43,216 bases of DNA, taken from NCBI GenBank assembly GCA_002842735.1, contig PHEB01000026.1, positions 1 to 43,216 on the forward strand, read 5' to 3'. The notes below the pieces were generated by a model. It made no database searches. It was not told where the DNA came from and worked only from the letters and a program-made list of their open reading frames with translations. The stretch comes from Alphaproteobacteria bacterium HGW-Alphaproteobacteria-7 (GTDB taxonomy: Bacteria > Pseudomonadota > Alphaproteobacteria > Sphingomonadales > Sphingomonadaceae). The position numbers and the translations under genes were made by a program. Each line of letters opens with the position of its first letter. Position 1 is the stretch's first letter. Shown one piece after another: positions 32,201 to 41,518 of this stretch.

Positions 32201-32799
32201 CGTCAAGCGCGGGTGAGGACAAGGGCGGCGAACCGCCGCTGCCGCCCGATGTCGCTCGGATCGCGGCCCGTCGCGGGAGCCTGATCCATCGTCTGCTCGA
32301 ACGGTTGCCCGATGTGCCCGAGGCCGAACGGGCGACGGCGGCGCACCGCTGGCTGGAACGGCAGGCAGGCGATCTGCCCGATGCGGAACGTGCGGAAATG
32401 CTTGGCTCTGCCACGGCCGTGCTTGCCCATCCCGATTTTGCCGCGCTGTTCTCACCGCTTGCACTGGCTGAGGTGCCGCTGGCCGCGACGGTATGCGGCG
32501 TGGTGGTGGCAGGCACGGCGGATCGACTGCTGATCGAGGATACGCGCATCACCGTGGTGGATTTCAAGACCACCCGCCGTCCACCTGTGAGCGCCGACAC
32601 CATTCCGCTGGCGACGTTGCGGCAGATGGCCGCCTATGTCGCCGCGTTGGAGGCAATCTATCCGGGGCGCGAAGTGCGTGCGGGCGTGCTGTATACTCAC
32701 GCGCCTGCGCTGTTCGACCTCGCACCGGAACGGCTGGCACCGCACAAGTCAGGGTTGGACGCCGCGCAGCAAAGCTATTTGCCGCTGGCTATTGAGTGA
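29266..32799 (+). CDS. addA: AddA, helicase-nuclease subunit
   Basis: UvrD-type motor and nuclease that unwinds and trims broken DNA ends. ATG 29266 overlaps the addB stop as ATGA. The 1177 residues show Walker [18 protein letters not shown] (28-35), [31 protein letters not shown], Walker [56 protein letters not shown] and [15 protein letters not shown]. The C-terminal nuclease has [20 protein letters not shown] (about residues 1080-1105). It is the long gene of the run; trxA follows after 73 bases. Confidence 0.97.
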   Translation: MSGGGLVFPLAGNQRFAANPADNVWLSASAGTGKTQVLSARVLRLLLREDVAPSQILCLTFTKAGAAEMANRINAVLARWVRLPEATLAKELGHLGADIDPATLERARSLFASVLDCPGGGLRIDTIHAFAQFLIGNFPDEAGLAPGTRVMDDRSRDLLARDVLTDLIDGAERAGDARLLDAITLFTTRKEPGALQKWLMRAADAHDLWAGQGAWQSPMDARVRQTLGMPADAGADWANEPLHPDIFPDDHLLAMIPPLEAWGTATAAKCLSVMREWLELDWPARISAAAGFRGTLLRADGMPSLTLKKPRETDPDFIDNQETIAAAIEEVEIRRALVATAEIVTAALEIGRAFALRWEARKAREGLLDFSDLIRKAADLLGNSAAADWIRYKLDRHFDHILIDEAQDTNQSQWDIVFALIDDFFSGEGARGDKLRTIFTVGDYKQAIFGFQGTSPENFARAKQKVEARIMQARDGIRASRINRREPGWQDLDLGQSFRTANVVLDFVNRTIALLGFPAFGLDREPAPHEGAERPGLVTLWPPVFPRSGKGEDDEDVDGDDGGDWLPAHDTLLADCIAQQVQRWVNLTDPFVLEKGARRHAQAGDIMVLVRQRKALAAQIVAKLHARGVPVAGVDRLRLGAPLAVKDALAALRFASQPLDDLSLANLLASPLVGWTQEDILAHVPRSDKVRLWDHLRRADAPPLVRDTAEQLRELLRRADYQTPQALVTWLLTGPWQGRARLVERLGSEANDPLDELVNAAFAFEAEHWPSLAGFLQWFDAGTGDLKRDSDSATGQVRVMTVHGSKGLQAPIVILADATGEPGKPGDLALDDDAFGLAGDPERVRAVPLPPLNKEERKGRVSAAEEAAKTAAMQEHWRLLYVAMTRAEEALFIGGSLNKNEARNRVPHDDSWYARLAPLFEGEELTDLVWRWRKEWGHRAEPLVPGDNAQSGAHAAPELPPWMTTPIGPEPRPPRPLAPSSAGEDKGGEPPLPPDVARIAARRGSLIHRLLERLPDVPEAERATAAHRWLERQAGDLPDAERAEMLGSATAVLAHPDFAALFSPLALAEVPLAATVCGVVVAGTADRLLIEDTRITVVDFKTTRRPPVSADTIPLATLRQMAAYVAALEAIYPGREVRAGVLYTHAPALFDLAPERLAPHKSGLDAAQQSYLPLAIE

Positions 32800-32872
32800 A
32801 AAGCCGCACGCATTAGATTGCAATATAAGCCCGCGCGCTTCTATGCTGCCCGGCAAACAGGAGAATGCAGTT

Positions 32873-33193
32873 ATGGCCACCGTCAACGTTACCGATGCCA
32901 GCTTTCAGGCCGATGTGCTGGATAGCGACACCCCCGTGTTGGTCGATTTTTGGGCTGATTGGTGCGGCCCGTGCAAGATGATTGCACCGGCGCTGGAGGA
33001 AATCAGCGAGGAACTGGCCGGTCAGGTTCGGATCGCCAAGATCGACATCACCGAAAACACCGATGTCGCCGCACAGATTGGCGTGCAGTCGATCCCGTTG
33101 ATGGTGCTGTTCAAGAATGGCGAAGCGGTCGCGCGCAAACTGGGCGCTGCACCCAAGGGCCAGCTGAAAGCGTGGCTGGAAAGCGAGCTTTGA
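32873..33193 (+). CDS. trxA: Thioredoxin
   Basis: General cytoplasmic disulfide reductant, 106 residues. The active site is [17 protein letters not shown] (Cys31 and Cys34), followed by the cis-Pro stretch [13 protein letters not shown]. The start at ATG 32873 has AGGAGA nine bases upstream; an upstream in-frame extension overlapping addA is spurious. The 73-base gap after addA may hold its own promoter. It is convergent with the inositol-monophosphatase-family gene, with a 15-base gap and no obvious terminator. Confidence 0.97.
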   Translation: MATVNVTDASFQADVLDSDTPVLVDFWADWCGPCKMIAPALEEISEELAGQVRIAKIDITENTDVAAQIGVQSIPLMVLFKNGEAVARKLGAAPKGQLKAWLESEL

Positions 33194-33208
33194 TCGGATA
33201 TTCGCGCC

Positions 33209-34018
33209 TTACCCGGCCATCCGCCCGATAAATTCGTCCCAGATCGCCGGGCTGGATGCACCGATCAGGCCGGGCTTGTCCGCCTCGTCCACCCGGTAAT
33301 CGCTGCCGTCGTGCCGGGCGGCCTTGCCGCCCGCCTCGTTCAGCCACAGCACCCCTGCGGCGTGATCCCAGGCGAGCGTGCGTTTGAAGCTGGAGACATC
33401 GTTTTCGCCCAGCGCAAGGCGCGGATATTGTTCGGCGGCGCAGCGCGGGATGTCGACCAGCGTGTAATGCGGGGTGATCTTCGCATCGACCATGGCCGAT
33501 TGTTCGGGGGTGAGGAATATGCGGCTGACCGCAGCGACCGGGCGTTCCTGCCCGGTGGAGCGGGCGGCGATGCGCTCCCCATCCACAAACGCCCCTTCGC
33601 CGCGGCGCGCATGGCAGAAACGGTCGGTGTTCGGATCATAGATCCACCCCGCCACCGCACGTCCCGCATCGGCAAGCGCGATGATGATGCCGAACGGTTC
33701 CTTGCCCTCGGCAAAATTGGCGGTGCCATCGAGCGGGTCGATGATCCAGCACTGGCCTGACAAGTGATCGAGCACCGCCGCGTCGGCATGGACGGCCTCT
33801 TCGCCGACCACCGCGACACCGGGCGCAAGTTTGGTCAGCGCCTCGGTCAGAAACGCTTCCACTTCGCGGTCGACGATGGTGACGGGGTCGCCTTTGCCCT
33901 TCATTTCGACTTCGTGCACGGCCAGCTGGCGGAAGCGCGGCAGTATCGAGCGTTGCGCGGCAAAGCGCATCAGATCGCGGATTTCTTCGTCAAGGGCCGA
34001 CAATTGGCCCGTTTTCAT
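33209..34018 (-). CDS. Inositol monophosphatase family protein
   Basis: A magnesium-dependent sugar-phosphate or nucleotide phosphatase of 269 residues. Its start (34018, MKTGQLSALDEEIRD) overlaps the argJ stop as ATGA. Visible motifs are DPVTIVDREVEAFL, VVGEEAVHADAA with the metal-binding Glu, WIIDPLDGTANFAEGKEPFG with the metal-binding Asp pair, and the late AWDHAAGVLWLNEAGG. These define the fold but not the substrate. Options are inositol 1-phosphatase, histidinol phosphatase or 3'-phosphoadenosine phosphatase. Coupling to argJ hints at a role near amino-acid synthesis; HisN-type histidinol-phosphatase is one candidate. Confidence 0.9.
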   Translation of the reverse strand: MKTGQLSALDEEIRDLMRFAAQRSILPRFRQLAVHEVEMKGKGDPVTIVDREVEAFLTEALTKLAPGVAVVGEEAVHADAAVLDHLSGQCWIIDPLDGTANFAEGKEPFGIIIALADAGRAVAGWIYDPNTDRFCHARRGEGAFVDGERIAARSTGQERPVAAVSRIFLTPEQSAMVDAKITPHYTLVDIPRCAAEQYPRLALGENDVSSFKRTLAWDHAAGVLWLNEAGGKAARHDGSDYRVDEADKPGLIGASSPAIWDEFIGRMAG

Positions 34019-35241
34019 GAACGGTAATCCGCGTTGATGGCGATGTAGCCGTGGGTGAGATCGCAGGTCCACACCGTCGCGCGGCCTTCGCCAAGGCCGA
34101 GATCGACGGCGATATCGATTTCTTCGCCCTTGAGATGCGCTGAAACCGGGGCTTCGTCATAATCTTCGACCGGCAGACCGTTCCTCGCGGCCCACACGCC
34201 GCCGAATGCGATGGAAAGCCTGTCACGATCTGCCGGTTCGCCGGCCTTGCCCACCGCCATGACCACGCGGCCCCAGTTGGCGTCCTCGCCCGCGATGGCG
34301 GTCTTGACCAGCGGCGAATTGGCGATGGTGAGGCCAATCCGCCGCGCGCTGTCATCGCTCACCGCGCCAGACACCCGGATGGTGATGAATTTTTGCGCGC
34401 CTTCGCCATCGCGCACTACCAACTGCGCAAGATTGCGGCACACATCGGCCAACGCAGCCGCAAAGGCATCCGCGCCCGGGCTATCCCAGCCCTCGATCCG
34501 CGCGTTGCCAGCCTTGCCCGTGGCAAATACCAGCACGGTATCGCTGGTCGAGGTATCGCCATCGACCGTGATGCACGAAAAAGTCGCTGCGTTGGCACGG
34601 GTCAGCGCTTCTTGGAGGAAGGCAGGCGCAACGTCTGCATCGGTGAACACATAGCCGAGCATGGTCGCCATGTCGGGTGCGATCATGCCCGAACCCTTGA
34701 TGATCCCGGCGAGTTCCACCCGCGTGTTGCCCACCATTGCGCTCGCGCTCGCGCCTTTCGCAAAGGTGTCTGTGGTGCCGATAGCGTTTGCGGCATCTTC
34801 CCAGGTGCAGGGCTGCGCCGCCAGAGCAGCAGCGATCCCGGCACGCGCCTTGTCGATCGGCAAGGGCACGCCGATGACGCCGGTGGAGGAGACGAATACA
34901 TCATCTACGGCACAGCCCAGCGCCGCGCTGACCTGCGACTGGATATGCTCCACCGCCTCGCGCCCGCGATAGCCGGTGAAGGCATTGGAATTGCCTGCAT
35001 TGACGATCAGTGCCCGCGCACAGCCCAGCTTCACCGCTTCGCGTCCCAATTCCACTTCTGATGAAGCGCAGGCGCTTTTGGTGAAGACGCCCGCCACGCT
35101 GGTGCCTTCCGCCAACTCCGCAAAGGTCAGATCGCAGCGGTTCCATTCCTTGTATCGCGCCCGCGCAACGCGCAACGTCACGCCCGCGATTGCAGGCAAT
35201 TGGGGGAAGGGGCGGGCGAGCGGCGAGCGTTCAATTTCCAT
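34015..35241 (-). CDS. argJ: Bifunctional ornithine acetyltransferase/N-acetylglutamate synthase
   Basis: Moves acetyl from N-acetylornithine to glutamate, and may also acetylate glutamate from acetyl-CoA, in the cyclic arginine pathway. The 408 residues contain the self-cleavage site KGSGMIAPDMATMLGYVFTD, with Thr193 the expected nucleophile of the ATML motif. Other landmarks are CARALIVNAGNSNAFTG, SSTGVIGVPLPIDK, and the C-terminal TCDLTHGYIAINADYRS. It is the first gene of a two-gene unit and divergent from the small secA-linked ORF. Confidence 0.97.
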   Translation of the reverse strand: MEIERSPLARPFPQLPAIAGVTLRVARARYKEWNRCDLTFAELAEGTSVAGVFTKSACASSEVELGREAVKLGCARALIVNAGNSNAFTGYRGREAVEHIQSQVSAALGCAVDDVFVSSTGVIGVPLPIDKARAGIAAALAAQPCTWEDAANAIGTTDTFAKGASASAMVGNTRVELAGIIKGSGMIAPDMATMLGYVFTDADVAPAFLQEALTRANAATFSCITVDGDTSTSDTVLVFATGKAGNARIEGWDSPGADAFAAALADVCRNLAQLVVRDGEGAQKFITIRVSGAVSDDSARRIGLTIANSPLVKTAIAGEDANWGRVVMAVGKAGEPADRDRLSIAFGGVWAARNGLPVEDYDEAPVSAHLKGEEIDIAVDLGLGEGRATVWTCDLTHGYIAINADYRS

Positions 35242-35330
35242 GGGGGAGAGCCTCTAGGCGTGAGTTGCGATGCAGTAAATCAGCAAAGCTGGTGGACGAA
35301 ACGATCAGGATTCCCTATTTGGTCGCCACG

Positions 35331-35606
35331 ATGACCCGTCATATCCTCGCCCTTCTGGCTCTGCTTACCGGTCTGGCTGCGATTGGCAGCCCGGCGCAGG
35401 CGTCGCTGGCTGAGGCGCTGGCGTGCGATTCCAGCATCGCTGCGACCACTGACGACGATGCATCGGGCGGTGAAAGCGTTGCAGTGCAACCCGCGCCTGC
35501 GACCCTGCGCGAAAGCCGTGAGGTTGAAGCCCCGGCCAGCCGTCCGGCCGCGCCGCGCGCGCTGCGCCTGCCGGTGCTGATGGGGATCGAACGCGCCTAC
35601 GAATAG
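35331..35606 (+). CDS. Small exported protein upstream of secA, possible secretion monitor
   Basis: A 91-residue ORF from ATG 35331 with a clear signal peptide (MTRHILALLALLTGLAAIGS, then PAQA before the probable cleavage). The mature part is low-complexity and Ala/Pro-rich. It ends in a compact basic-hydrophobic stretch, PRALRLPVLMGIERAYE. A start 141 bases further upstream would overlap argJ and is unlikely. It lies 117 bases before secA in the same direction, the position of secM in enterobacteria, whose stalling nascent chain controls secA translation. No known arrest sequence is seen, so the role is inference; it could be any small periplasmic protein. Confidence 0.65.
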   Translation: MTRHILALLALLTGLAAIGSPAQASLAEALACDSSIAATTDDDASGGESVAVQPAPATLRESREVEAPASRPAAPRALRLPVLMGIERAYE

Positions 35607-35633
35607 GCCACGTTCGCCCATCGTTTTAGTTTT

Positions 35634-35698
35634 AGCGCTGCGCCCGGTTGCCAGGCGCGCTCCCTCCCGAACCCGATTCAGGCCCGCATTGCAGGGCC
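35634..35698 (+). promoter_or_regulatory. Potential stem-loops in the secA leader
   Basis: Two GC stems lie between the small exported ORF and secA: GCGCC (35640-35644) with GGCGC (35654-35658), which can be replaced by AGCGC (35634-35638) with GCGCT (35657-35661), and GGCCC (35681-35685) with GGGCC (35694-35698). The first two are mutually exclusive. The secA ribosome site AAAGG follows at 35709. No segment clearly masks it. Confidence 0.35.
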
Positions 35699-35723
35699 GC
35701 ACCCGATCAAAGGTCTGTTTTTC

Positions 35724-38483
35724 ATGTTCAATTCCATCGTTAAATCCGTGTTCGGTTCTACCAACGACCGATACGTCAAATCGCTGCGCAAGATTGTTCT
35801 GCAGATCAACGCGCTGGAACCGCAGATGCAGGCGCTGACTGATGCTGAATTGCAGGGACAGACCGCCAAACTGCGCGGGCTGATCGATGATGGCACCAAG
35901 CTTGATGACATTCTGCCCGAAGCATTTGCCACCGTGCGCGAGGCATCGGTGCGGGTGTTCGGGATGCGGCATTTTGATGTTCAGCTGATCGGCGGGATCG
36001 TGCTCCACCGCGGTGAAATCGCGGAAATGCGCACCGGTGAAGGCAAGACCCTGATGGCGACGCTGGCGGTGTATCTCAATGCGATCGAGGGCAAGGGCGT
36101 GCACGTTGTTACCGTGAACGATTACCTCGCCCGGCGCGATGCGGCGGAGATGGGGCGGCTTTACAACTGGCTCGGCCTTAGTGTCGGGGTGATTGTCCCC
36201 GGAATGCCCGAAGAAACCAAGCGTGACGCCTACGGCGCCGATATCACCTACGGCACCAACAACGAATTCGGTTTCGACTACCTGCGCGACAACATGAAGC
36301 ATGAACGCAGCCAGATGGCGCAGCGCCCGTTCAATTTCGCGATTGTTGACGAGGTAGATTCGATCCTGATCGACGAAGCGCGCACGCCGTTGATCATCTC
36401 CGGCCCAACCGAGGACAAGTCCGAGCTTTACGTTTCGCTCGATCAGGTGGCGCGCGAAATTCCGGTCGAATGGCTCGACATCGATGAAAAGGTCAAACGT
36501 GTCCAGTTAACCGAGGACGGGTTGGAGGAAGTCGAAAAGCTGCTGATCGAAAAGGGCCTGCTTGCAACAGACAATCTGTATGATGTCGAGAACACCCAGG
36601 TTGTCCATCACCTTGATCAGGCGCTGGTCGCCAATTTCGCGCGCAAGCGGGACACTGATTACATCATCAAGGACGGCAAGATCGTCATCATCGATGAATT
36701 CACTGGACGCATGATGGATGGCCGCCGCTGGTCGAACGGTTTGCATCAGGCGGTTGAGGCCAAGGAGGGCGTGCGGATCGAGCCGGAAAACCAGACGATG
36801 GCCTCGATCACGTTCCAGAACTATTTCCGCATGTATCCCAAACTGTCGGGCATGACCGGCACCGCCGCCACCGAAGCGGCCGAATTCTGGGATATCTACA
36901 AGGTCGGCGTGGTCGAAATTCCCACCAACCTGCCCGTCGCGCGGATCGATGAAGAAGACGAATTCTACAAGAGCACAATCGACAAATTCGGCGCGATTGC
37001 CAGGGCGATCAAGGACAAGAACGAGATCGGCCAACCTGTGCTGGTTGGCACGGTTTCAATTGAAAAGTCCGAATTGCTCAGCCAGTTCCTTGACAAGGAA
37101 GGGGTGAAGCACGCGGTGCTCAACGCCCGCTTCCACGAACAGGAAGCGCGCATCGTCGCGCAGGCAGGCAGGCTTGGCGCGGTGACTATTGCCACCAACA
37201 TGGCCGGTCGCGGAACCGATATTCAGCTGGGCGGCAATGTTGAATACCGCATTCAGGATGAGCTCGCTGACCTGCCCGAAGGGCCGGATCGCGATGCCGC
37301 CATCGCCCGCATCCGGGCCGAAGTGGCTGAGGAAAAGCAGCAGGTGATCGCGGCTGGCGGGCTGTTCGTTCTTGGCACCGAACGCCACGAATCGCGCCGC
37401 ATCGATAACCAGCTGCGTGGCCGTTCAGGCCGTCAGGGCGATCCGGGCCTGTCGCGCTTTTACCTCTGCCTCGAAGATGACCTGCTGCGCATCTTTGGCC
37501 CCGACACGCTGTTTTCCAAGATGATGAAATCGAACCTCGCCGATGGTGAGGCGATCGGTTCCAAGTGGCTGTCAAAGGCGATCGAGACTGCGCAGAAGAA
37601 GGTCGAAGCGCGCAATTACGACACCCGCAAACAGGTCGTGCAATACGATGACGTGATGAATGATCAGCGCAAGGTCGTCTATGAACAGCGCGCCGAGATC
37701 ATGGATTCTGAAGCAGTTGATGATGTCGTGGTGGATATGCGTCACGACACCATCAACACGATTGTTGGCACCGCGTGCCCGCCGGGTTCCTATCCTGAAC
37801 AGTGGGATATTGCCGGACTGCGCACCAAGGTTGAGGAGATCTTCGGGTTCCAGCCGCCATTCGATGAGTGGCTGGCGGAAGACCAGGTCGAGCCTGAAAT
37901 CCTGGAAGAACGGCTGCGCACTCTTACCGACGAAATGACTGAAGCCAAGATGACCGCAGACCCGGCAGTCTGGCGGATCGTCGAAAAGGACGTGCTGCTG
38001 CGCCAGCTCGATCATCACTGGAAGGAACACCTCGCCACGCTCGATGCGCTGCGCCAGGTGATCTGGATGCGCGGCATTGCGCAAAAACAGCCCATCAACG
38101 AATACAAGCAGGAAGCTTTCAGCCTGTTCGAATCGATGCTCGACACGCTGCGCGAGGAAGTGACCAGGATCCTGTTCCGGGCCGAACTCAGGGTTGAACA
38201 GCCGCAACCGCAATCACTGCCCGATCTGCCTGCCTTCCTCACCGGCCATATTGATCCTTTGACCGGGCTGGATAATTCGGGTGACGGGGATGGTTCGGAA
38301 CTTCGGCCTGAATTGTTCGGATCGCTCGCCGGAAGCCCGCGTGCTGCCACCGGACCGGGCGGGGCGAATACTGACAACCCCTTCGCCAATCTCGACATCA
38401 GCCGCAATGCGCCGTGCCCGTGCGGCAGTGGCAACAAATACAAGCATTGCCACGGCGCGATAAGCGGGCGTCAAAACGCCTGA
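35724..38483 (+). CDS. secA: Preprotein translocase motor SecA
   Basis: ATPase that drives secretory proteins through SecYEG. The 919 residues begin [20 protein letters not shown] and show Walker [20 protein letters not shown] (Thr104-Thr108 in TGEGKT), [25 protein letters not shown], Walker [21 protein letters not shown] and the second motor domain with [14 protein letters not shown] and [13 protein letters not shown]. The C-terminal zinc finger [14 protein letters not shown] binds SecB and lipids. AAAGG is ten bases before the ATG. Co-transcription with the small exported ORF upstream is likely. Confidence 0.98.
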   Translation: MFNSIVKSVFGSTNDRYVKSLRKIVLQINALEPQMQALTDAELQGQTAKLRGLIDDGTKLDDILPEAFATVREASVRVFGMRHFDVQLIGGIVLHRGEIAEMRTGEGKTLMATLAVYLNAIEGKGVHVVTVNDYLARRDAAEMGRLYNWLGLSVGVIVPGMPEETKRDAYGADITYGTNNEFGFDYLRDNMKHERSQMAQRPFNFAIVDEVDSILIDEARTPLIISGPTEDKSELYVSLDQVAREIPVEWLDIDEKVKRVQLTEDGLEEVEKLLIEKGLLATDNLYDVENTQVVHHLDQALVANFARKRDTDYIIKDGKIVIIDEFTGRMMDGRRWSNGLHQAVEAKEGVRIEPENQTMASITFQNYFRMYPKLSGMTGTAATEAAEFWDIYKVGVVEIPTNLPVARIDEEDEFYKSTIDKFGAIARAIKDKNEIGQPVLVGTVSIEKSELLSQFLDKEGVKHAVLNARFHEQEARIVAQAGRLGAVTIATNMAGRGTDIQLGGNVEYRIQDELADLPEGPDRDAAIARIRAEVAEEKQQVIAAGGLFVLGTERHESRRIDNQLRGRSGRQGDPGLSRFYLCLEDDLLRIFGPDTLFSKMMKSNLADGEAIGSKWLSKAIETAQKKVEARNYDTRKQVVQYDDVMNDQRKVVYEQRAEIMDSEAVDDVVVDMRHDTINTIVGTACPPGSYPEQWDIAGLRTKVEEIFGFQPPFDEWLAEDQVEPEILEERLRTLTDEMTEAKMTADPAVWRIVEKDVLLRQLDHHWKEHLATLDALRQVIWMRGIAQKQPINEYKQEAFSLFESMLDTLREEVTRILFRAELRVEQPQPQSLPDLPAFLTGHIDPLTGLDNSGDGDGSELRPELFGSLAGSPRAATGPGGANTDNPFANLDISRNAPCPCGSGNKYKHCHGAISGRQNA

Positions 38484-38513
38484 GCAGGAGCGTATGCGTA
38501 ACGAGGGGCGGTA

Positions 38514-39269
38514 ATGATCGGTGCGGTTCCGATACTGCTGGCACTGGCGTTCTTCGTCACCGCTTTGCTCTATGCCAGCGTGGGGTTTGGTGGCGGATCA
38601 ACCTATGCGGCGCTGCTGGCGCTGTCGGGGCTTGATTACCGCTTGCTGCCGCTGATCTCGCTGGCTTGCAACATCGTGGTTGCAGCCGGATCGAGCGTGC
38701 GGTTTGCGCGCGCGCAGATTACTCCGTGGCGCGGCGCGCTGCTACTGGTGGCGCTGGCTGCTCCGGCGAGCTTTGTCGGCGGGCTGATCCCGATCGGGCG
38801 AGAGGCGTTTCTCACGCTTCTGGGCGTTAGTCTGGTGCTGACCAGCCTGACCATGTTGATCCCGATTGCCGAACAACGCGCGGGTGAGCCGACGCGTTAT
38901 GCGCGCTGGATACCGGTTGCAGCCCCGCTGCTGGGTTTTCTTGCCGGGTTAGTCGGTATCGGCGGAGGGATATTCCTCGCACCGCTGCTGCACCTCACGC
39001 GCTGGCAAGGTGCGCGTGCCATTGCAGCGACGGCTAGTCTGTTCATTCTGGTGAACTCGCTGTTTGGCCTTACAGGACAATTGCTCAAGAATGGCCCCGA
39101 TCTGTTCGGGCAAGCTTTAGGCACAGCGTTGCCGCTCCTGATCGCGGTGGTGATCGGAGGCCAGATCGGCGGCCTGTTCGCCGCGCGCTTGCTGCCACCG
39201 AAATGGATCCGCTGGCTGACCGCAGTGCTGGTGCTGGTGGTGGGAGTTCGACTGCTGGCGGGGGTGTGA
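38514..39269 (+). CDS. TauE/SafE family sulfite/anion exporter
   Basis: A 251-residue membrane protein with about eight hydrophobic segments. Starting motifs LLYASVGFGGGSTYAALLAL and AGLVGIGGGIFLAPLLHL are the paired Gly-rich repeats of the TauE/SafE family, whose members export sulfite, sulfoacetate or related anions. It starts at ATG 38514 with GAGGGG upstream, 30 bases after secA. It is convergent with the YeeE/YedE-type gene 32 bases away, suggesting a shared sulfur-handling locus, though the substrate is unknown. Confidence 0.88.
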   Translation: MIGAVPILLALAFFVTALLYASVGFGGGSTYAALLALSGLDYRLLPLISLACNIVVAAGSSVRFARAQITPWRGALLLVALAAPASFVGGLIPIGREAFLTLLGVSLVLTSLTMLIPIAEQRAGEPTRYARWIPVAAPLLGFLAGLVGIGGGIFLAPLLHLTRWQGARAIAATASLFILVNSLFGLTGQLLKNGPDLFGQALGTALPLLIAVVIGGQIGGLFAARLLPPKWIRWLTAVLVLVVGVRLLAGV

Positions 39270-39301
39270 GAAGAACAGAAAGCACGCCGCCTCGACCAGA
39301 A

Positions 39302-40267
39302 TCAGACGTCGGCGGAAATTTGCTGCCCGTCCTTCGGCCTGCCGACATATAATGCGAGGTAAAGTGTCACGACAAAGGCTGCATAAGCGGCCAGCAGATT
39401 GGGCAACAGCAGCGGAATACCGGTAAACAGCATCGTGTCATTGCCGCCCGGAACAAAGGTTGCGCCTATGCCCATCAGCAGGCCGCCAAAGGCCGCTCTG
39501 GCCCACTCGCGGATGTTACCTGTTTGCAACCGGAACATTCCGCCGATCACCACTGCGACCACCATGCCGACGATCAACGCAATCGGCACAGCAATCGCGC
39601 GAAACGTAAAGGGCGTGTCTCCATATGCGATTTTCGCAATGCTGCTGGTGTAGAGCCACTGCTGGTCGAGCGCGAACAGCGCTCCCGACGCCGCGCCGAT
39701 CAAGGCCATCGCCAATAACGGCGACCAACCTCCGCCCGGTCGTCGCAACTTGAGGCGGCGGTATAAATAATAACCAGCCAGCATCGCCAGTGTTCCGCCA
39801 ACCGCCAATGCGATCGGCGCATTACCCGCAAGCGGTGAAACAACCTGTTCGCGCATCGGTAACAACGATGCCGCCCGTAACATATTGGGCCCGAGACAAA
39901 TGGCCGCGACAAGCATCGCGGCGATAGAGACGCTGCGGGACATTTGGCCGGACGTAAGCGCCGCCGCCGTGCCAATCGCACAATGACCGTTGATCCGTGA
40001 ACCCAGCCCGTAAAGCACGCCGCCTGCGATAGCGATCCAGTCCGTCCGCGCGCCAAGGATGGTGGTAAAGGGCCGCGCACCTAGATATTCGGCAGCGGCC
40101 ATCACCATCATCGCGGTTGCTGCTGCCAGCAAGAACCCTGCCAGACGGTGCCCACGCCGCCGCTCAATCACCTCGTTCATTGCACGAACCATGCACACCC
40201 CGGTGCGTTGGCTGGAATATCCGATGAGGAAAATCAGCGCGATGATTATGATGAGAAGCACTGGCAA
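39302..40267 (-). CDS. YeeE/YedE family (thiosulfate-type) transporter
   Basis: An integral membrane protein with roughly nine to ten hydrophobic segments. The family repeats are visible: SSQRTGVCMVRAMNEVIERR near the N-terminus, GLGSRINGHCAIGTAAALT in the middle, and the late FGGLLMGIGATFVPGGN followed by DTMLFTGIP. In the related thiosulfate transporter TsuA, conserved Cys residues line the pathway; here the Cys of TGVCM and GHCAIG are candidates. The frame opens with a TTG at 40267, but a GTG two codons later is equally possible and no ribosome site is seen. Substrate is inferred only from the family. Confidence 0.85.
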   Translation of the reverse strand: MPVLLIIIIALIFLIGYSSQRTGVCMVRAMNEVIERRRGHRLAGFLLAAATAMMVMAAAEYLGARPFTTILGARTDWIAIAGGVLYGLGSRINGHCAIGTAAALTSGQMSRSVSIAAMLVAAICLGPNMLRAASLLPMREQVVSPLAGNAPIALAVGGTLAMLAGYYLYRRLKLRRPGGGWSPLLAMALIGAASGALFALDQQWLYTSSIAKIAYGDTPFTFRAIAVPIALIVGMVVAVVIGGMFRLQTGNIREWARAAFGGLLMGIGATFVPGGNDTMLFTGIPLLLPNLLAAYAAFVVTLYLALYVGRPKDGQQISADV

Positions 40268-40394
40268 CGAACTAACGCATAAGCGAGTGAACGCAATACA
40301 AGGCTATGATTTCAAGGGTGCGGGGGCAGACTGGGGCTGAAGCCGCGCCGTGACAGCGCTGCATATCCAATCAGCGGCAATCAGTTTGAGAAAA

Positions 40395-40469
40395 TTGGCT
40401 CCCCGAGTAGGATTCGAACCTACGGCCAAGTGATTAACAGTCACCTACTCTACCGCTGAGCTATCGGGG
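40395..40469 (-). tRNA. tRNA-Asn (anticodon GTT)
   Basis: On the minus strand the gene starts TCCCCGATAGCTCAGCGG and ends TCGGGGAGCCA, with a 7-bp acceptor stem, discriminator G and encoded CCA. The anticodon loop CTGTTAA between GGTGA/TCACT-like stems gives anticodon GTT; the T loop is GTTCGAATC. Confidence 0.97.
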
Positions 40470-40566
40470 AGCAACTCTTCCAAGCGGTCTAAGGAAGAGC
40501 GGAAGCGCGCCTATATGGGGCAGGGCACAGGATTGCAAGGGGGTTTTGAGCCTGCCCACGCTGCAA

Positions 40567-41361
40567 TCATCCCGTGACAAATTGTTCGGCCACGATGCGT
40601 TCCTCCAATGATTGGCCGGGATCGAACAGCAGCGTCAACTGGGTGTCCTGCGCAATCTGGAGCCGCACCTCGGCGATGTCGCGCAGTTCCTTTTGATCGG
40701 CGACGACAGACACCGGGCGCTTGGCCGGTTCGAGCACCTTGAGCACGATCTTCATCCGGTCAGGCAATATCGCCCCACGCCAGCGCCTCGGGCGAAACGG
40801 GCTGATCGGGGTGAGGGCGAGCAGCTTGCTGTCCAATGGCAGGATCGGGCCATTGGCGGACAGGTTGTACGCCGTCGATCCTGCGGGGGTTGCCACCAAT
40901 ACCCCGTCGCAAACCAGTTCCTGTATCCGCACCCGGTCGCCCACGGACACTTCAATCTTGGCGGTCTGGCGGGTTTCGCGCAGCAGCGAGATTTCGTTGA
41001 TCGCACACATTGCGTGGGCTTTGCCGTCTTGCGTGATCGCTTCGACCCGCAAGGGCGCAATCGTCCAGCGCCGCGCTTTGGCGACCCGCGCGGCAATGGC
41101 TGCGCGCTTGTCAAAGCGGTTCATCAGGAACCCGACCGAGCCAAGGTTCATGCCATAGGCCGGGATCACGCGGCCGGCATCAATCATCGCGTGCAGCGTT
41201 TGCAGCATGAACCCGTCGCCGCCCAGCACCACCACCGCGTCGGCCTCTTCCAACGGCACCCAATCGTGCTGAGGCAATAACGCCGCGAAGGCTTCTTGCG
41301 CGCGCGGGACATCCGAAGCCACCAGCGCGAGGCGCTCAAAGGGTGCTGCGTTGCTCGCCAT
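40567..41361 (-). CDS. nadK: NAD kinase
   Basis: Phosphorylates NAD to NADP. The start at 41361 (MASNAAPFERLALV) is preceded by the strong ribosome site GGAGGAG. The 264 residues include VVVLGGDGFMLQTLH (GGDG at 47-50), YGMNLGSVGFLMN, the Asn-Glu of CAINEISLLRE, and the glycine/serine-rich ATPAGSTAYNLSANGPILP. All are diagnostic. It is divergent from the EAL gene across a 157-base gap, and its product supplies the NADP pool used by glutathione reductase and other enzymes. Confidence 0.97.
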   Translation of the reverse strand: MASNAAPFERLALVASDVPRAQEAFAALLPQHDWVPLEEADAVVVLGGDGFMLQTLHAMIDAGRVIPAYGMNLGSVGFLMNRFDKRAAIAARVAKARRWTIAPLRVEAITQDGKAHAMCAINEISLLRETRQTAKIEVSVGDRVRIQELVCDGVLVATPAGSTAYNLSANGPILPLDSKLLALTPISPFRPRRWRGAILPDRMKIVLKVLEPAKRPVSVVADQKELRDIAEVRLQIAQDTQLTLLFDPGQSLEERIVAEQFVTG

Positions 41362-41518
41362 CTATCGCTCTCCTCCGGGGTTGAACGTGATCCCGGCTGA
41401 CTTATCCCCGGTGCATTGTCGGTAGAATGGCCTGATGTGCCAGTTTTGGGCGGATTGCAATTGAAGCAAGCATTGCGCAGATTCCATGATTAAGAACGCC
41501 GATCCATAAGGGAGCGGA

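Noticed and set aside
35190..35330. Longer N-terminus for the small secA-linked ORF
   Set aside because: It would overlap the start of argJ on the other strand and hide a clean signal peptide that begins at 35331.
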